Shown piece after piece: positions 1 through 6,982 of a stretch of 11,690 nt of DNA. This DNA is from JAJFTV01 sp964426355. GTDB taxonomy: Bacteria; Chloroflexota; Anaerolineae; Anaerolineales; Anaerolineaceae. The stretch is taken from positions 1 to 11,690 of the forward strand of contig CAYRRA010000143.1 of the NCBI GenBank assembly GCA_964426355.1, given 5' to 3'. Under the pieces are notes generated by a model. It made no database searches. It had not been told where the DNA came from and saw only the letters and a program-made list of their open reading frames with translations. Both the position numbers and the translations under genes were made by a program. The first letter of the stretch is position 1; each line of letters begins with the position of its first letter.

Positions 1-471
1 ATTTCTTTTGTTGTACCCGCTCTTCCGCAATCCATCTTCCTGCCTACGCCAACGATGGACATCCTGACAACACCAACGCCTACCTTTGCCATTTTGGGTG
101 GTGATTCGAATGTTCTTACAGCGAGTGATTCCACCCCAGCCGCAGAAGGGGTGAGTGGATGTATCAGCGGTCAGATTGAATGGACTTATCCAGTGGAAGG
201 TGAGCAGGTAAGCGGGGTTGTTGAATTGAAGGGAACCGTCAATCTACCTACGTTGGGTTTTTATAAGTTTGAATACAGCTCTGTGGGTAGCAATAGCTGG
301 ATCACGATCGCTGCGGGAAGCGAGATGAAGGTGGAAGAAGCATTGGGCGGAAAATGGAATACTGAGCAGTTAGTACCGGGAGACTATATCCTTCGATTGG
401 TGGTCACCGATAATTTAAACAACCAGATGACACCCTGTGACATTTCAGTAAGGGTTGTCAGTGTTGATTAA
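1..471 (+). CDS. C-terminal part of an exported protein: Pro/Thr-rich linker plus Ig-like domain (5' partial)
   Basis: The reading frame is open from base 1, so this is the end of a longer gene; the ATG at 55 is probably an internal methionine, as it has no Shine-Dalgarno (SD) sequence and lies inside the linker. Codons 10-30 are rich in Pro and Thr (FLPTPT, TTPTPT), typical of an extracellular spacer. From about codon 54 there is a compact beta-rich domain with repeated 'V..G.V.L.G' and 'PGDYILRLVVTD' patterns, which resembles the Ig-like or cadherin-like domains on bacterial surface proteins and penicillin-binding proteins. Two cysteines, codons 54 and 146, flank this domain and could form a disulfide, consistent with export. 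Enzymatic domains, a signal peptide or an anchor would lie upstream of the window, so the protein's main function cannot be read. The next gene starts 12 bases downstream and is probably in the same transcript. Confidence 0.72.
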   Translation: MSFVVPALPQSIFLPTPTMDILTTPTPTFAILGGDSNVLTASDSTPAAEGVSGCISGQIEWTYPVEGEQVSGVVELKGTVNLPTLGFYKFEYSSVGSNSWITIAAGSEMKVEEALGGKWNTEQLVPGDYILRLVVTDNLNNQMTPCDISVRVVSVD

Positions 472-483
472 TGAGGAAAACAC

Positions 484-1023
484 ATGCCCGAAATTGAAAT
501 CAGACCCGCAAAAGTAGAAGAAATCACTCAATTGAAGCTGATCGAACACACTTATCAGACCGACCATGTCTGGCAGATGGAAAGGAGTTTCACTCCCGGT
601 GATTTTTCGATTCATTTTCGAGTAGTGCGATTGCCCAGGGTGGTTCGTGTTGAGGCTCCGTTAGCGGCACATTGGAAGGAAGAAGATTTTTTTGGAGAGT
701 TAAAAAGTCTGGTTGCATTGGTGAATGGAGAGATTTCTGGCTATATCCGTATCACGATGCAGCCGGAAGCAAGCGCTGCCAGGGTGGTGGACCTGGCTGT
801 TGCCAAAAAAATCCGCGATCAAGGTATAGGTAGCGCGTTGGTTTTATCCGCTCAGGATTGGGCGAGGAAAAACCAGAGCAAATGGGTGATTTTAGAGATG
901 CAATCAAAGAATTACCCGGCAATCCGGTTTGCACAAAAATTGGGTTATGAATTCTGTGGTTACAATGACCATTATTATGCAAACCAGGACATTGCTTTGT
1001 TTTTTGCGCGCTATTTGCGGTGA
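484..1023 (+). CDS. GNAT-family N-acetyltransferase
   Basis: A 179-residue protein of the GCN5-related acetyltransferase fold, which moves an acetyl group from acetyl-CoA to an amine. The acetyl-CoA pyrophosphate-binding loop is visible as RDQGIGSA (residues 111-118), following the beta4 strand VVDLAVAKKI. The late motif NYPAIRFAQKLGYEFCGYND (143-162) is the usual GNAT segment in which N and Y contact CoA. The ending, YY.NQDIALFFARYL, resembles RimI-like and streptothricin-acetyltransferase-like members, but the substrate (small amine, antibiotic or protein N-terminus) cannot be told from sequence. The N-terminal third (1-75) is less typical and may form the acceptor site. The ATG at 484 has a GAGG seven bases upstream (473-476). 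It lies between the Ig-like protein and the membrane sensor with short gaps, so all three may be cotranscribed. Confidence 0.88.
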   Translation: MPEIEIRPAKVEEITQLKLIEHTYQTDHVWQMERSFTPGDFSIHFRVVRLPRVVRVEAPLAAHWKEEDFFGELKSLVALVNGEISGYIRITMQPEASAARVVDLAVAKKIRDQGIGSALVLSAQDWARKNQSKWVILEMQSKNYPAIRFAQKLGYEFCGYNDHYYANQDIALFFARYLR

Positions 1024-1047
1024 TTAATTACAAGGGTAGTGTAAAGT

Positions 1048-2949
1048 ATGCTGATTAGTCTTGAAACGATTGAGTATTTACTGATCACGCTCAATCAAAT
1101 CCTGACAGCCGGCATTGCCATTACGGCAGTTGCTCTGCTGATCTACTCATTTCAGTTCAATTTGCGCGACCGCGTTGCACGTACTTTTGCGCTGATCCTT
1201 GTATGTGTTGCGATTATCTACTCTGGTGAATCTATCAGTAGCACGTTAGAATCCGTCAAAGAGGTGAACCTCTTCCTGCGTTTGGAGTGGGTGGGGATCA
1301 TTTTGCTTCCGGCGACCTATTTGCATTTCTCGGATGCTTTGCTTGCGACCACTGGAAGACCCTCTCGCTGGAAAAGATTCTGGGCAATTCGTGCGACTTA
1401 CCTGGTTTGTGCGCTTTTTCTCATCACCTTGCCTTTTCCTTCCCTTTTTGGAGAAGTAAGTTATGAGCAGCCTTCTGCTCCTCAGCTCGAACCCACTATT
1501 GTCACATTATTATTTAGCATCTTTTACATGGCTTTGATGGTGATGTCCTGGTATAACTTCATTCGCGCTTATCGTAGGACGACAACATCGACCAGCCGCA
1601 GGCGCATGGCTTATTTGATTACCGGTTCGCTTGCACCTGCAATTGGATCATTCCCCTTTATGTTATTTGGTTCAGGAATTGCACAACGGTTTTCGATTGT
1701 CTTCTGGCTAATTGCAGTGTTGAGTAATTTGCTAGTGGGCGGGCTGGTTGTGCTGATGGCTTACGCAGTGGCTTTTTTTGGGGTTTCCTGGACGGACAGA
1801 ATGGTAAAAAGCCGTTTGCTGAAATGGCTTCTGCGAGGTCCTGTTACAGCGAACCTGGTTTTGGGATTGTCTACCATTATTCGCCGTGTTGGTGAGGCGT
1901 TTGGCAACCCCTATAACGCATACGTGCCTGTTGTTACCGTGGTGACGATCCTGTTGATGCAATTTAGCATCACGATATTCTTTCCGATGATTGAACGGTG
2001 GTTGTTTTTTGGAAAAGATAAAGATGATTTACAGCGTTTAAGGACATTTGAAGACCGATTTATAACAGTTAATGATCTGACCCAATTTATGGAGCTACTC
2101 CTGGCGGCGATTTGTGACCGGCTTCAATCGCCAGGCGGGTTCATTGCTGTGTTGAAAAACGGAAAAGTTGAATTGATGATTACCGTGGGGAAAAACCGTT
2201 ACAAACAAGAAGATGTAAACAATGGGCTGGATGAAATGCTCTCTGAAAAAGAAGGTTATATCGACCTGTACCAATGGGGGATTGATCTGGTAATCCCTCT
2301 GGTTGACACAACCGAGGAAAAAGAGGTGATGCTTGGAATCGTTGGCGTCAGCGAGGTCGGTAAGAATGAATTCGACCATGAACAGGTTGCGTCCATCCAT
2401 TTGTTAGCCGAAAGAGCAAAACTGGCACTTCGCGACCGTGCAACTCAGGAACAGGTGTTTGACACATTTCAATCTTTGCAATCGGATGTCGAGGTGATCC
2501 AACGCATGAGGGCTGCCGGGCGCTTTGATGGTAGTCAATTGTTAGTGGAATTGCCGGATATTTCCAATGGAGATGTGGTTCAATGGGTTAAAGAAGCATT
2601 GACGCATTATTGGGGTGGTCCTCGATTAACCCAAAGCCCACTGCTGCGTCTGAAGGTTGTAAATGACGCAATCGAAACCCATGATGGCAGCAGTGCCAAT
2701 GCGCTTCGCTCTGTTCTGCGGGAAGCCATTGAAAGAATCAAACCGGAAGGAGACCGCAGGTTTACCGGGGAGTGGATTTTATATAATATACTTGAGATGA
2801 AATTTGTGGAGGGAAGAAAAGTAAGGGATATCGCAATGCGTTTAGCTTTATCGGAAGCAGATTTGTATCGTAAACAGAGAGTAGCCATAGAAACCATCGC
2901 CCGAGAAATTACACAGATGGAAATGCAGGCACGTCACAATGAAATGTGA
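1048..2949 (+). CDS. Membrane sensor: 7TM-type N-terminus, GAF domain, HTH-like C-terminus, no kinase domain
   Basis: A 633-residue membrane protein. Residues about 8-315 contain eight or nine hydrophobic segments (near 10-35, 45-62, 80-100, 112-132, 150-172, 187-208, 217-243, 292-314). The first part resembles the 7TM sensor region found at the N-terminus of some histidine kinases (ARTFALILVCVAII, then LEWVGIILLPATYLHF). Residues about 334-465 read as a cytosolic GAF-like domain (FITVNDLTQFMELLLAAICDRL, then LVIPLV, then HLLAERAKLALRDR). No histidine-kinase H-box or N/G1/G2 ATP-binding motif follows. Instead, residues 505-570 form an unrecognised segment (ALTHYWGGPRLTQSPLLRL), and 585-620 (KVRDIAMRLALSEADLYRKQ, then AIETIAREI) look like a helix-turn-helix resembling sigma-factor region 4. 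The best inference is a membrane-bound sensor and possible one-component regulator; ligand and targets are unknown. The start has only a weak, distant AAGGG (1032-1036). Confidence 0.75.
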   Translation: MLISLETIEYLLITLNQILTAGIAITAVALLIYSFQFNLRDRVARTFALILVCVAIIYSGESISSTLESVKEVNLFLRLEWVGIILLPATYLHFSDALLATTGRPSRWKRFWAIRATYLVCALFLITLPFPSLFGEVSYEQPSAPQLEPTIVTLLFSIFYMALMVMSWYNFIRAYRRTTTSTSRRRMAYLITGSLAPAIGSFPFMLFGSGIAQRFSIVFWLIAVLSNLLVGGLVVLMAYAVAFFGVSWTDRMVKSRLLKWLLRGPVTANLVLGLSTIIRRVGEAFGNPYNAYVPVVTVVTILLMQFSITIFFPMIERWLFFGKDKDDLQRLRTFEDRFITVNDLTQFMELLLAAICDRLQSPGGFIAVLKNGKVELMITVGKNRYKQEDVNNGLDEMLSEKEGYIDLYQWGIDLVIPLVDTTEEKEVMLGIVGVSEVGKNEFDHEQVASIHLLAERAKLALRDRATQEQVFDTFQSLQSDVEVIQRMRAAGRFDGSQLLVELPDISNGDVVQWVKEALTHYWGGPRLTQSPLLRLKVVNDAIETHDGSSANALRSVLREAIERIKPEGDRRFTGEWILYNILEMKFVEGRKVRDIAMRLALSEADLYRKQRVAIETIAREITQMEMQARHNEM

Positions 2950-2961
2950 AGCGGTTATAAT
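2933..2961 (+). promoter_or_regulatory. Possible weak promoter before the S1/ftsK pair
   Basis: A consensus -10 TATAAT (2956-2961) follows GTCACA (2933-2938, four of six matches to TTGACA) at the ideal 17-base spacing. It straddles the end of the sensor gene and would start transcription near 2968, leaving the SD of the S1 gene in the message. The -35 is poor, so this may be only a secondary promoter inside a longer operon. Confidence 0.35.
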
Positions 2962-2987
2962 TAGGTGGAGGAAAAGTAAGGTTTTTT

Positions 2988-2993
2988 GGGAGG
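2988..2993 (+). promoter_or_regulatory. Ribosome binding site that fixes the S1 gene start
   Basis: GGGAGG lies seven bases before the ATG at 3001. An in-frame TTG at 2986 precedes and overlaps this site and so cannot use it, which is why the ATG at 3001 is preferred over the longer reading. Confidence 0.75.
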
Positions 2994-3000
2994 AAAATCA

Positions 3001-3954
3001 ATGAGCATTCAAGCAGGAACCCGTAATCAAATTGAACCTGATGATGACATGTTTCAACCTGATGAAGGCTGGTGGGCTTCCATCCTGGCTGAAGAAGAGC
3101 AGATGAAGCGTACTGGTTCTGAATCGGTGGAAAGGCGGCATGAGAATCACTTTACAAATCTGGATTGGGAAGTTGTTAAAGGTTATCACGCTCGTGATGA
3201 GATCATTACGCTGGAGGTGCAAAGTTACAACCGAGGGGGGTTGTTGGTCCAGGGCTGTGGGGTGCAGGGATTTGTTCCGGTTTCACATGTTGTCGGTATT
3301 CCGGTTGACCACGATGAATCAGAACGAGAAAGTCTTTTAAAAGAATTCGTCGGTAAACAATTGGGATTGAAAGTGATTGAGTGTGACCCGGATCTTGACC
3401 GATTGATCCTTTCAGAACGTGCTGCTCTGGCGGGTGAAGGTTGCCGCAAGAGAATATTTCGCGAACTATCGATCGGGGATGTAGTTGAAGGGACAGTCAC
3501 GAATGTAACTGAGTTCGGTGTGTTTATTGACCTGGGTGGTGTTGAGGGTCTTATACACGTTTCGGAATTGTCCTGGGGGCGTGTCCGTCATCCGCATGAT
3601 GTCTTATCCGTTGGGCAGCAGGTTAAAGCAAAGGTACTTCAGATTTCGGAAGAAAATGAACGGGTCGCTTTAAGTTACAAACAGTTGTTTCATAATCCCT
3701 GGGCAGACATCCTGGAATATTACCAACCCGGCGAAACCACGCAAGCCACCATTACCAGCATAACCCATTTTGGCGCATTTGCCCGGATAAAAGAAGGTAT
3801 TGAGGGGCTGATTCATGTTTCCAGTCTAAAGACCGATGTGCAGCGAAAGGACCTGGATGAAATGCTTTACGCCGGTCAGGAAGTTGTTGTTGAGATTCTT
3901 CATATCGATGTGAACCGGCGTCGACTGGGGTTGGGATTGTTGGAAAACGAATGA
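3001..3954 (+). CDS. RNA-binding protein with three S1 domains (ribosomal protein S1-like)
   Basis: A 317-residue cytosolic protein. An acidic, Trp-containing N-terminal tail (1-55, DEGWWASILAEEEQ) is followed by three OB-fold S1 repeats at about 57-143, 157-226 and 241-313. Repeat 2 is canonical (GDVVEGTVTNVTEFGVFIDL, then GVEGLIHVSELSW). Repeat 3 is close to it (ATITSITHFGAFARI, then EGLIHVSSL). Repeat 1 is divergent, with GGLLVQGCGVQGFVPVSHV. The architecture resembles short bacterial S1 proteins that bind mRNA and help initiation or RNA decay. Whether this is the genome's main rpsA or a paralogue cannot be told here, so no symbol is given. Its stop codon overlaps the ATG of the FtsK gene (ATGA at 3951-3954), suggesting that the two are translated together. 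Confidence 0.88.
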   Translation: MSIQAGTRNQIEPDDDMFQPDEGWWASILAEEEQMKRTGSESVERRHENHFTNLDWEVVKGYHARDEIITLEVQSYNRGGLLVQGCGVQGFVPVSHVVGIPVDHDESERESLLKEFVGKQLGLKVIECDPDLDRLILSERAALAGEGCRKRIFRELSIGDVVEGTVTNVTEFGVFIDLGGVEGLIHVSELSWGRVRHPHDVLSVGQQVKAKVLQISEENERVALSYKQLFHNPWADILEYYQPGETTQATITSITHFGAFARIKEGIEGLIHVSSLKTDVQRKDLDEMLYAGQEVVVEILHIDVNRRRLGLGLLENE

Positions 3955-6197
3955 CTTCGAACCAGCAAAAACGCAAAAAACCAGCGGGTGAAGAGAAAAT
4001 TCAAGAAGAACTGCCTTTCGACAGAAAAGGTAGACTGATTGATTCTTTTCCGAACAAGCTTGAAACCTGGCGTGTGAAATTTGACCGCTTTGGTTGGGAT
4101 GTGCTTGGTATATTACTGCTGGCAGGCGCATTAATCTCATTATTGGGATTGTTGGGTTTAACAAAGGGAGCGTTGACGACGATTTGGGTTATTTTTCTCA
4201 AACGTTGGTTGGGTCATGGCAGTTACCTGATCTCTGCCGTTTTTATTCTTTCCGCGTGGTTGATTTTTAGGAAGCACAGCCCTGACAGCAGACCGGTTTC
4301 TGTTAGCCATGTTATCGCATTGGAGATTCTCGCGTTTTGTATCATTGCGTTTCTTACCGTTTCAGGTGGTCACTCATTAGGTCGTGCCGAAAAGGGGTTG
4401 GATGGTGGACTGATCGGATGGGGAATAGTTGAATTTTTTCACCGTCTGTTACCGATAGCATGGGTGGGGATTCTGGCTGCCGCTTTGGGTTTGCTGCTGT
4501 TGTTGTATGTTACCGGCGGCATGGAATTTTTCACCAGGCGCCTGGAAGCCTGGGCGAAGCGGGTTGCAGCAGAACCAGAGGTGCAGATTCCGGCGAATAA
4601 TCGTATCTCACCGGATGCTGGTACAGGATTTGATGAGATTTCATCGACTGATTTTCCAGTGAGCATTGACAACGGGTCACAAAAAAATGGTCGTTCCGAG
4701 CATTTGCCACCGCTTGAATTGCTAAAAACCGATCCGGTTTCAACATTCAATGAAGATAACATACACGATACGGCATTGCATATTGAAAAGACCCTGGCTG
4801 AATTTGGCATACCAGCGCGGGTGGTAGGTTTTCGGGTTGGACCGACGGTGACCCAATTTGCCGTGGAACCCGGATATATTGAAAAACCTTCGCCTGAGGG
4901 GGAGATGGTGCGTCATAAGGTGCGTGTTTCACAAATCTCGGCATTATCAAAAGATTTGACACTGGCTTTATCGGCAGAGCGACTGCGCATAGAAGCCCCT
5001 GTGCCCGGTCAATCTTTTGTCGGTATTGAGGTCCCCAACCCCAAATCGGAAATCGTTGGGCTGCGTTCGGTGCTTGAATCGGAAGAGTTTTCAAAGCTGG
5101 ATACTTCGTTGGGGTTTGCTCTCGGGAAGGATGTTTCGGGTAAACCTGTGATCGCGGACCTGGCGCGTATGCCGCATCTGTTGATTGCCGGCACGACCGG
5201 TTCGGGAAAATCGGTTTGTATTGCTGCAATCACAGTATGCCTGGTGATGAATAACTCTCCAGAAGACTTGCGTCTTGTGATGCTGGATCCCAAAATGGTG
5301 GAATTGATGCGCTTTAATGACTTGAAGCATCTTCTTGGAAGGGTTGAGACCGAACCTGAGCGTATCCTGGTGGTTCTGAAGTGGGCACTCAAGGAAATGG
5401 ATCGGCGGTATCGTCTTTTGGAAACTGCACGCGCCAGGAACATTGATACGTATAACAACAAGCCGGGAAGAAAACGCGAAGAGAAACTGCCCAAGATTGT
5501 CATTTTAATTGATGAACTGGCAGATTTGATGCTTTCAGCACCGGATCAAACGGAGCACAGCCTTGTTCGGTTGGCGCAAATGGCACGGGCAACCGGTATT
5601 CATCTTGTCCTTGCAACGCAGCGCCCCAGCACAGATGTGGTAACAGGGTTGATTAAAGCGAATTTTCCTGCGAGGATTTCCTTTAATGTTGCATCCTCAA
5701 TCGATTCGCGTGTCATACTGGACGGGACGGGTGCAGAAACGTTGTTGGGAAAAGGTGATATGTTGTTTCTCAATCCCGAGAAAGGGCAACCCATTCGTGC
5801 TCAAGGGGTGATTGTGAATGATGAAGAAATCGATAACGTGATTCGATTTTGGGCAGAAAATGGTGCGCCGGTTTCTACAGCAGCTCCGTGGGAAGAACTG
5901 GTCTATGAAGCGCAAGAGCAGGAAGGAACAGACCGCCTGGTTGAAGAAGCGGTTGAGATAGTCAGAAAGACACAACATGCCAGTGCGTCGATGTTGCAAC
6001 GCAGATTGCGTATAGGATACCCGCGTGCAGCGCGTTTGATTGATGAACTGGAAGAATTAGGCGTAGTTGGTCCTTCTCAAGGCGGGGGGAAAGAACGCGA
6101 GGTGTTGATTGCCCGTGAAGATGAAGAACCTGTTGATGATGATGTGGAAGAAAACGAGGAAGACTTTTTCGAAGAAGGCGAGGTGGATGAGTATTAA
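3951..6197 (+). CDS. ftsK: FtsK/SpoIIIE-family DNA translocase
   Basis: A 748-residue membrane-anchored motor that pumps double-stranded DNA during chromosome segregation at the division septum. The N-terminus has about four membrane helices (about 50-70, 91-107, 120-138, 165-187), then a short linker of about 80 residues (190-270), much shorter than the E. coli FtsK linker. The alpha/beta motor follows: a FtsK-alpha-like region from about 270 to 370, Walker A GTTGSGKS at 414-421, Walker B VILIDELADLM at 517-527, and the conserved ATQRPSTDVVTGLIKANFPA at 555-574. Residues about 664-720 form the winged-helix gamma domain that reads polar DNA motifs (ASMLQRRLRIGYPRAARLID). A strongly acidic tail (722-748) is added after gamma. 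The start overlaps the S1 gene stop by four bases. Length and order match Gram-positive SpoIIIE-type proteins. No terminator is seen after the stop. Confidence 0.96.
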   Translation: MTSNQQKRKKPAGEEKIQEELPFDRKGRLIDSFPNKLETWRVKFDRFGWDVLGILLLAGALISLLGLLGLTKGALTTIWVIFLKRWLGHGSYLISAVFILSAWLIFRKHSPDSRPVSVSHVIALEILAFCIIAFLTVSGGHSLGRAEKGLDGGLIGWGIVEFFHRLLPIAWVGILAAALGLLLLLYVTGGMEFFTRRLEAWAKRVAAEPEVQIPANNRISPDAGTGFDEISSTDFPVSIDNGSQKNGRSEHLPPLELLKTDPVSTFNEDNIHDTALHIEKTLAEFGIPARVVGFRVGPTVTQFAVEPGYIEKPSPEGEMVRHKVRVSQISALSKDLTLALSAERLRIEAPVPGQSFVGIEVPNPKSEIVGLRSVLESEEFSKLDTSLGFALGKDVSGKPVIADLARMPHLLIAGTTGSGKSVCIAAITVCLVMNNSPEDLRLVMLDPKMVELMRFNDLKHLLGRVETEPERILVVLKWALKEMDRRYRLLETARARNIDTYNNKPGRKREEKLPKIVILIDELADLMLSAPDQTEHSLVRLAQMARATGIHLVLATQRPSTDVVTGLIKANFPARISFNVASSIDSRVILDGTGAETLLGKGDMLFLNPEKGQPIRAQGVIVNDEEIDNVIRFWAENGAPVSTAAPWEELVYEAQEQEGTDRLVEEAVEIVRKTQHASASMLQRRLRIGYPRAARLIDELEELGVVGPSQGGGKEREVLIAREDEEPVDDDVEENEEDFFEEGEVDEY

Positions 6198-6231
6198 CCT
6201 GTCTTTCTATATAATGGGAACCAGCCTTTCC

Positions 6232-6260
6232 TTGACAGTTCGGTATCTGTAAGTTAGCAT
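6232..6260 (+). promoter_or_regulatory. Sigma-70-type promoter for the five-gene membrane operon
   Basis: A perfect TTGACA -35 (6232-6237), a 17-base spacer and TAGCAT -10 (6255-6260; matches the first, second, fifth and sixth consensus bases) lie in the 110-base gap after ftsK. Transcription would begin near 6267, leaving a leader of about 40 bases before the CDP-alcohol transferase gene. It is the only strong promoter seen before the block of five closely spaced + strand genes. Confidence 0.7.
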
Positions 6261-6269
6261 ACAATACCG
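6241..6269. repeat. Inverted repeat overlapping the -10 element (candidate operator)
   Basis: CGGTAT (6241-6246) is exactly mirrored by ATACCG (6264-6269). Just inside, TGTA (6248-6251) is mirrored by TACA (6260-6263), with one unpaired C at 6247. The arms thus match over ten bases around an eight-base centre. The half-site centres are about 23 bases apart, roughly two helical turns. The repeat covers the -10 and probable transcription start, as expected for a repressor site. A long T tract does not follow, so it is a poor terminator. A role as operator is inference. Confidence 0.45.
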
Positions 6270-6302
6270 TCCGGCGAAAAACACCGGCAAGTCTGCATTA
6301 TC

Positions 6303-6307
6303 GGAGG
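6303..6307 (+). promoter_or_regulatory. Strong SD with no well-placed ATG/GTG/TTG
   Basis: GGAGG is immediately followed by the in-frame TTG (6308). The codon at the best distance, six bases away, is ATC (6314-6316), an AUC that is only rarely a start. This makes the start of the CDP-alcohol transferase ambiguous. Confidence 0.55.
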
Positions 6308-6922
6308 TTGAACATCGATAAAGAAAAAATCGTCTTTTCTGACCGGATGCGGCAAGTATTTAAAGGCGTGCTCGATTCAGCAGCAGGTTTATTGCTCAAA
6401 ACTGGCTTAACCCCAGATGCAGTTACACTGTTGGGTCTCGTCGGGCACATTATTGCCGCGGTCTTGCTTGCCAACGGCAAGATTTCATGGGGCGGGTTAG
6501 TTATTTTGCTGACTGCTCCGCTGGATGCTTTAGATGGGGCTATGGCAAGATTGCGCGGGGGTTCTTCGAAGTTCGGGGCTTTTCTTGATTCTGTAACTGA
6601 CCGTTATTCAGAGTTATTTTTGTTTGGCGGATTGCTCTTCTTTTATTCGACACAAGAAAACATTGTTGGCAGTGTCCTCGTTTACACCGCGATGACGGGT
6701 TCGTTGATGGTTTCTTATGTCCGTTCCCGGGCAGAAACACTGGGGTTCTCCGCCAAAATTGGATTGTTGTCCAGGCTGGAGCGGTATATCATCCTGGTGC
6801 CAGCGCTACTACTTAATTACCCCCTCATCGGCGTTATTATTGTGGCAATTCTGGCAAATTTTACTGCGCTGCAGCGAATTTGGTTTGTTCACAAGCAGGC
6901 AGATATGCAAAAGGAAGACTAA
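6308..6922 (+). CDS. CDP-alcohol phosphatidyltransferase (phospholipid head-group enzyme)
   Basis: An integral membrane enzyme that swaps CMP on a CDP-activated lipid for an alcohol head group. The full family signature D-x2-DG-x2-AR-x8-G-x3-D-x3-D is intact at residues 73-98 (LDALDGAMARLRGG, then FGAFLDSVTD); its aspartates bind the metal and CDP. About six membrane segments surround it. RSRAETLGF (139-147) and SRLERYIIL (155-163) resemble members that use inositol phosphate (phosphatidyl- or archaetidylinositol phosphate synthases), but phosphatidylglycerophosphate synthase is not excluded, so no symbol is given. The start is uncertain. The TTG at 6308 directly abuts the GGAGG (6303-6307), too close for normal initiation; the next methionine is ATG 6347, with no clear SD. 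The true N-terminus probably lies within 6308-6347. Lgt follows after a 60-base gap. Confidence 0.9.
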   Translation: MNIDKEKIVFSDRMRQVFKGVLDSAAGLLLKTGLTPDAVTLLGLVGHIIAAVLLANGKISWGGLVILLTAPLDALDGAMARLRGGSSKFGAFLDSVTDRYSELFLFGGLLFFYSTQENIVGSVLVYTAMTGSLMVSYVRSRAETLGFSAKIGLLSRLERYIILVPALLLNYPLIGVIIVAILANFTALQRIWFVHKQADMQKED

Positions 6923-6982
6923 TTATTCAGTGCGTTTTATAATTTAGAAGGAATTTGATTTGACGGAAAGGAAGTTTAAAGG

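Noticed and set aside
2986..3000. A five-codon longer start (TTG) for the S1 protein
   Set aside because: The TTG overlaps the SD itself; the ATG at 3001 is correctly spaced from GGGAGG.
5009..5503. A 164-codon open frame on the - strand within ftsK
   Set aside because: It is antisense to the Walker A/B region of ftsK; Ser/Arg-rich composition is what the antisense of a conserved gene gives.
6210..6215. TATAAT just after ftsK
   Set aside because: There is no acceptable -35 at 16-18 bases upstream; the TTGACA/TAGCAT pair downstream is a better promoter.
6271..6287. CCGG...CCGG around an A-rich stretch
   Set aside because: The stem is only four bases and CCGG is self-complementary, so chance is likely; no T tract follows.
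6921..6944. AATTAT...ATAATT inverted repeat and TATAAT before lgt
   Set aside because: The arms are AT-only with a 12-base loop and the matching -35 (AAGACT, 6915-6920) is poor, so neither terminator nor promoter is well supported; lgt is more likely read from the upstream promoter.
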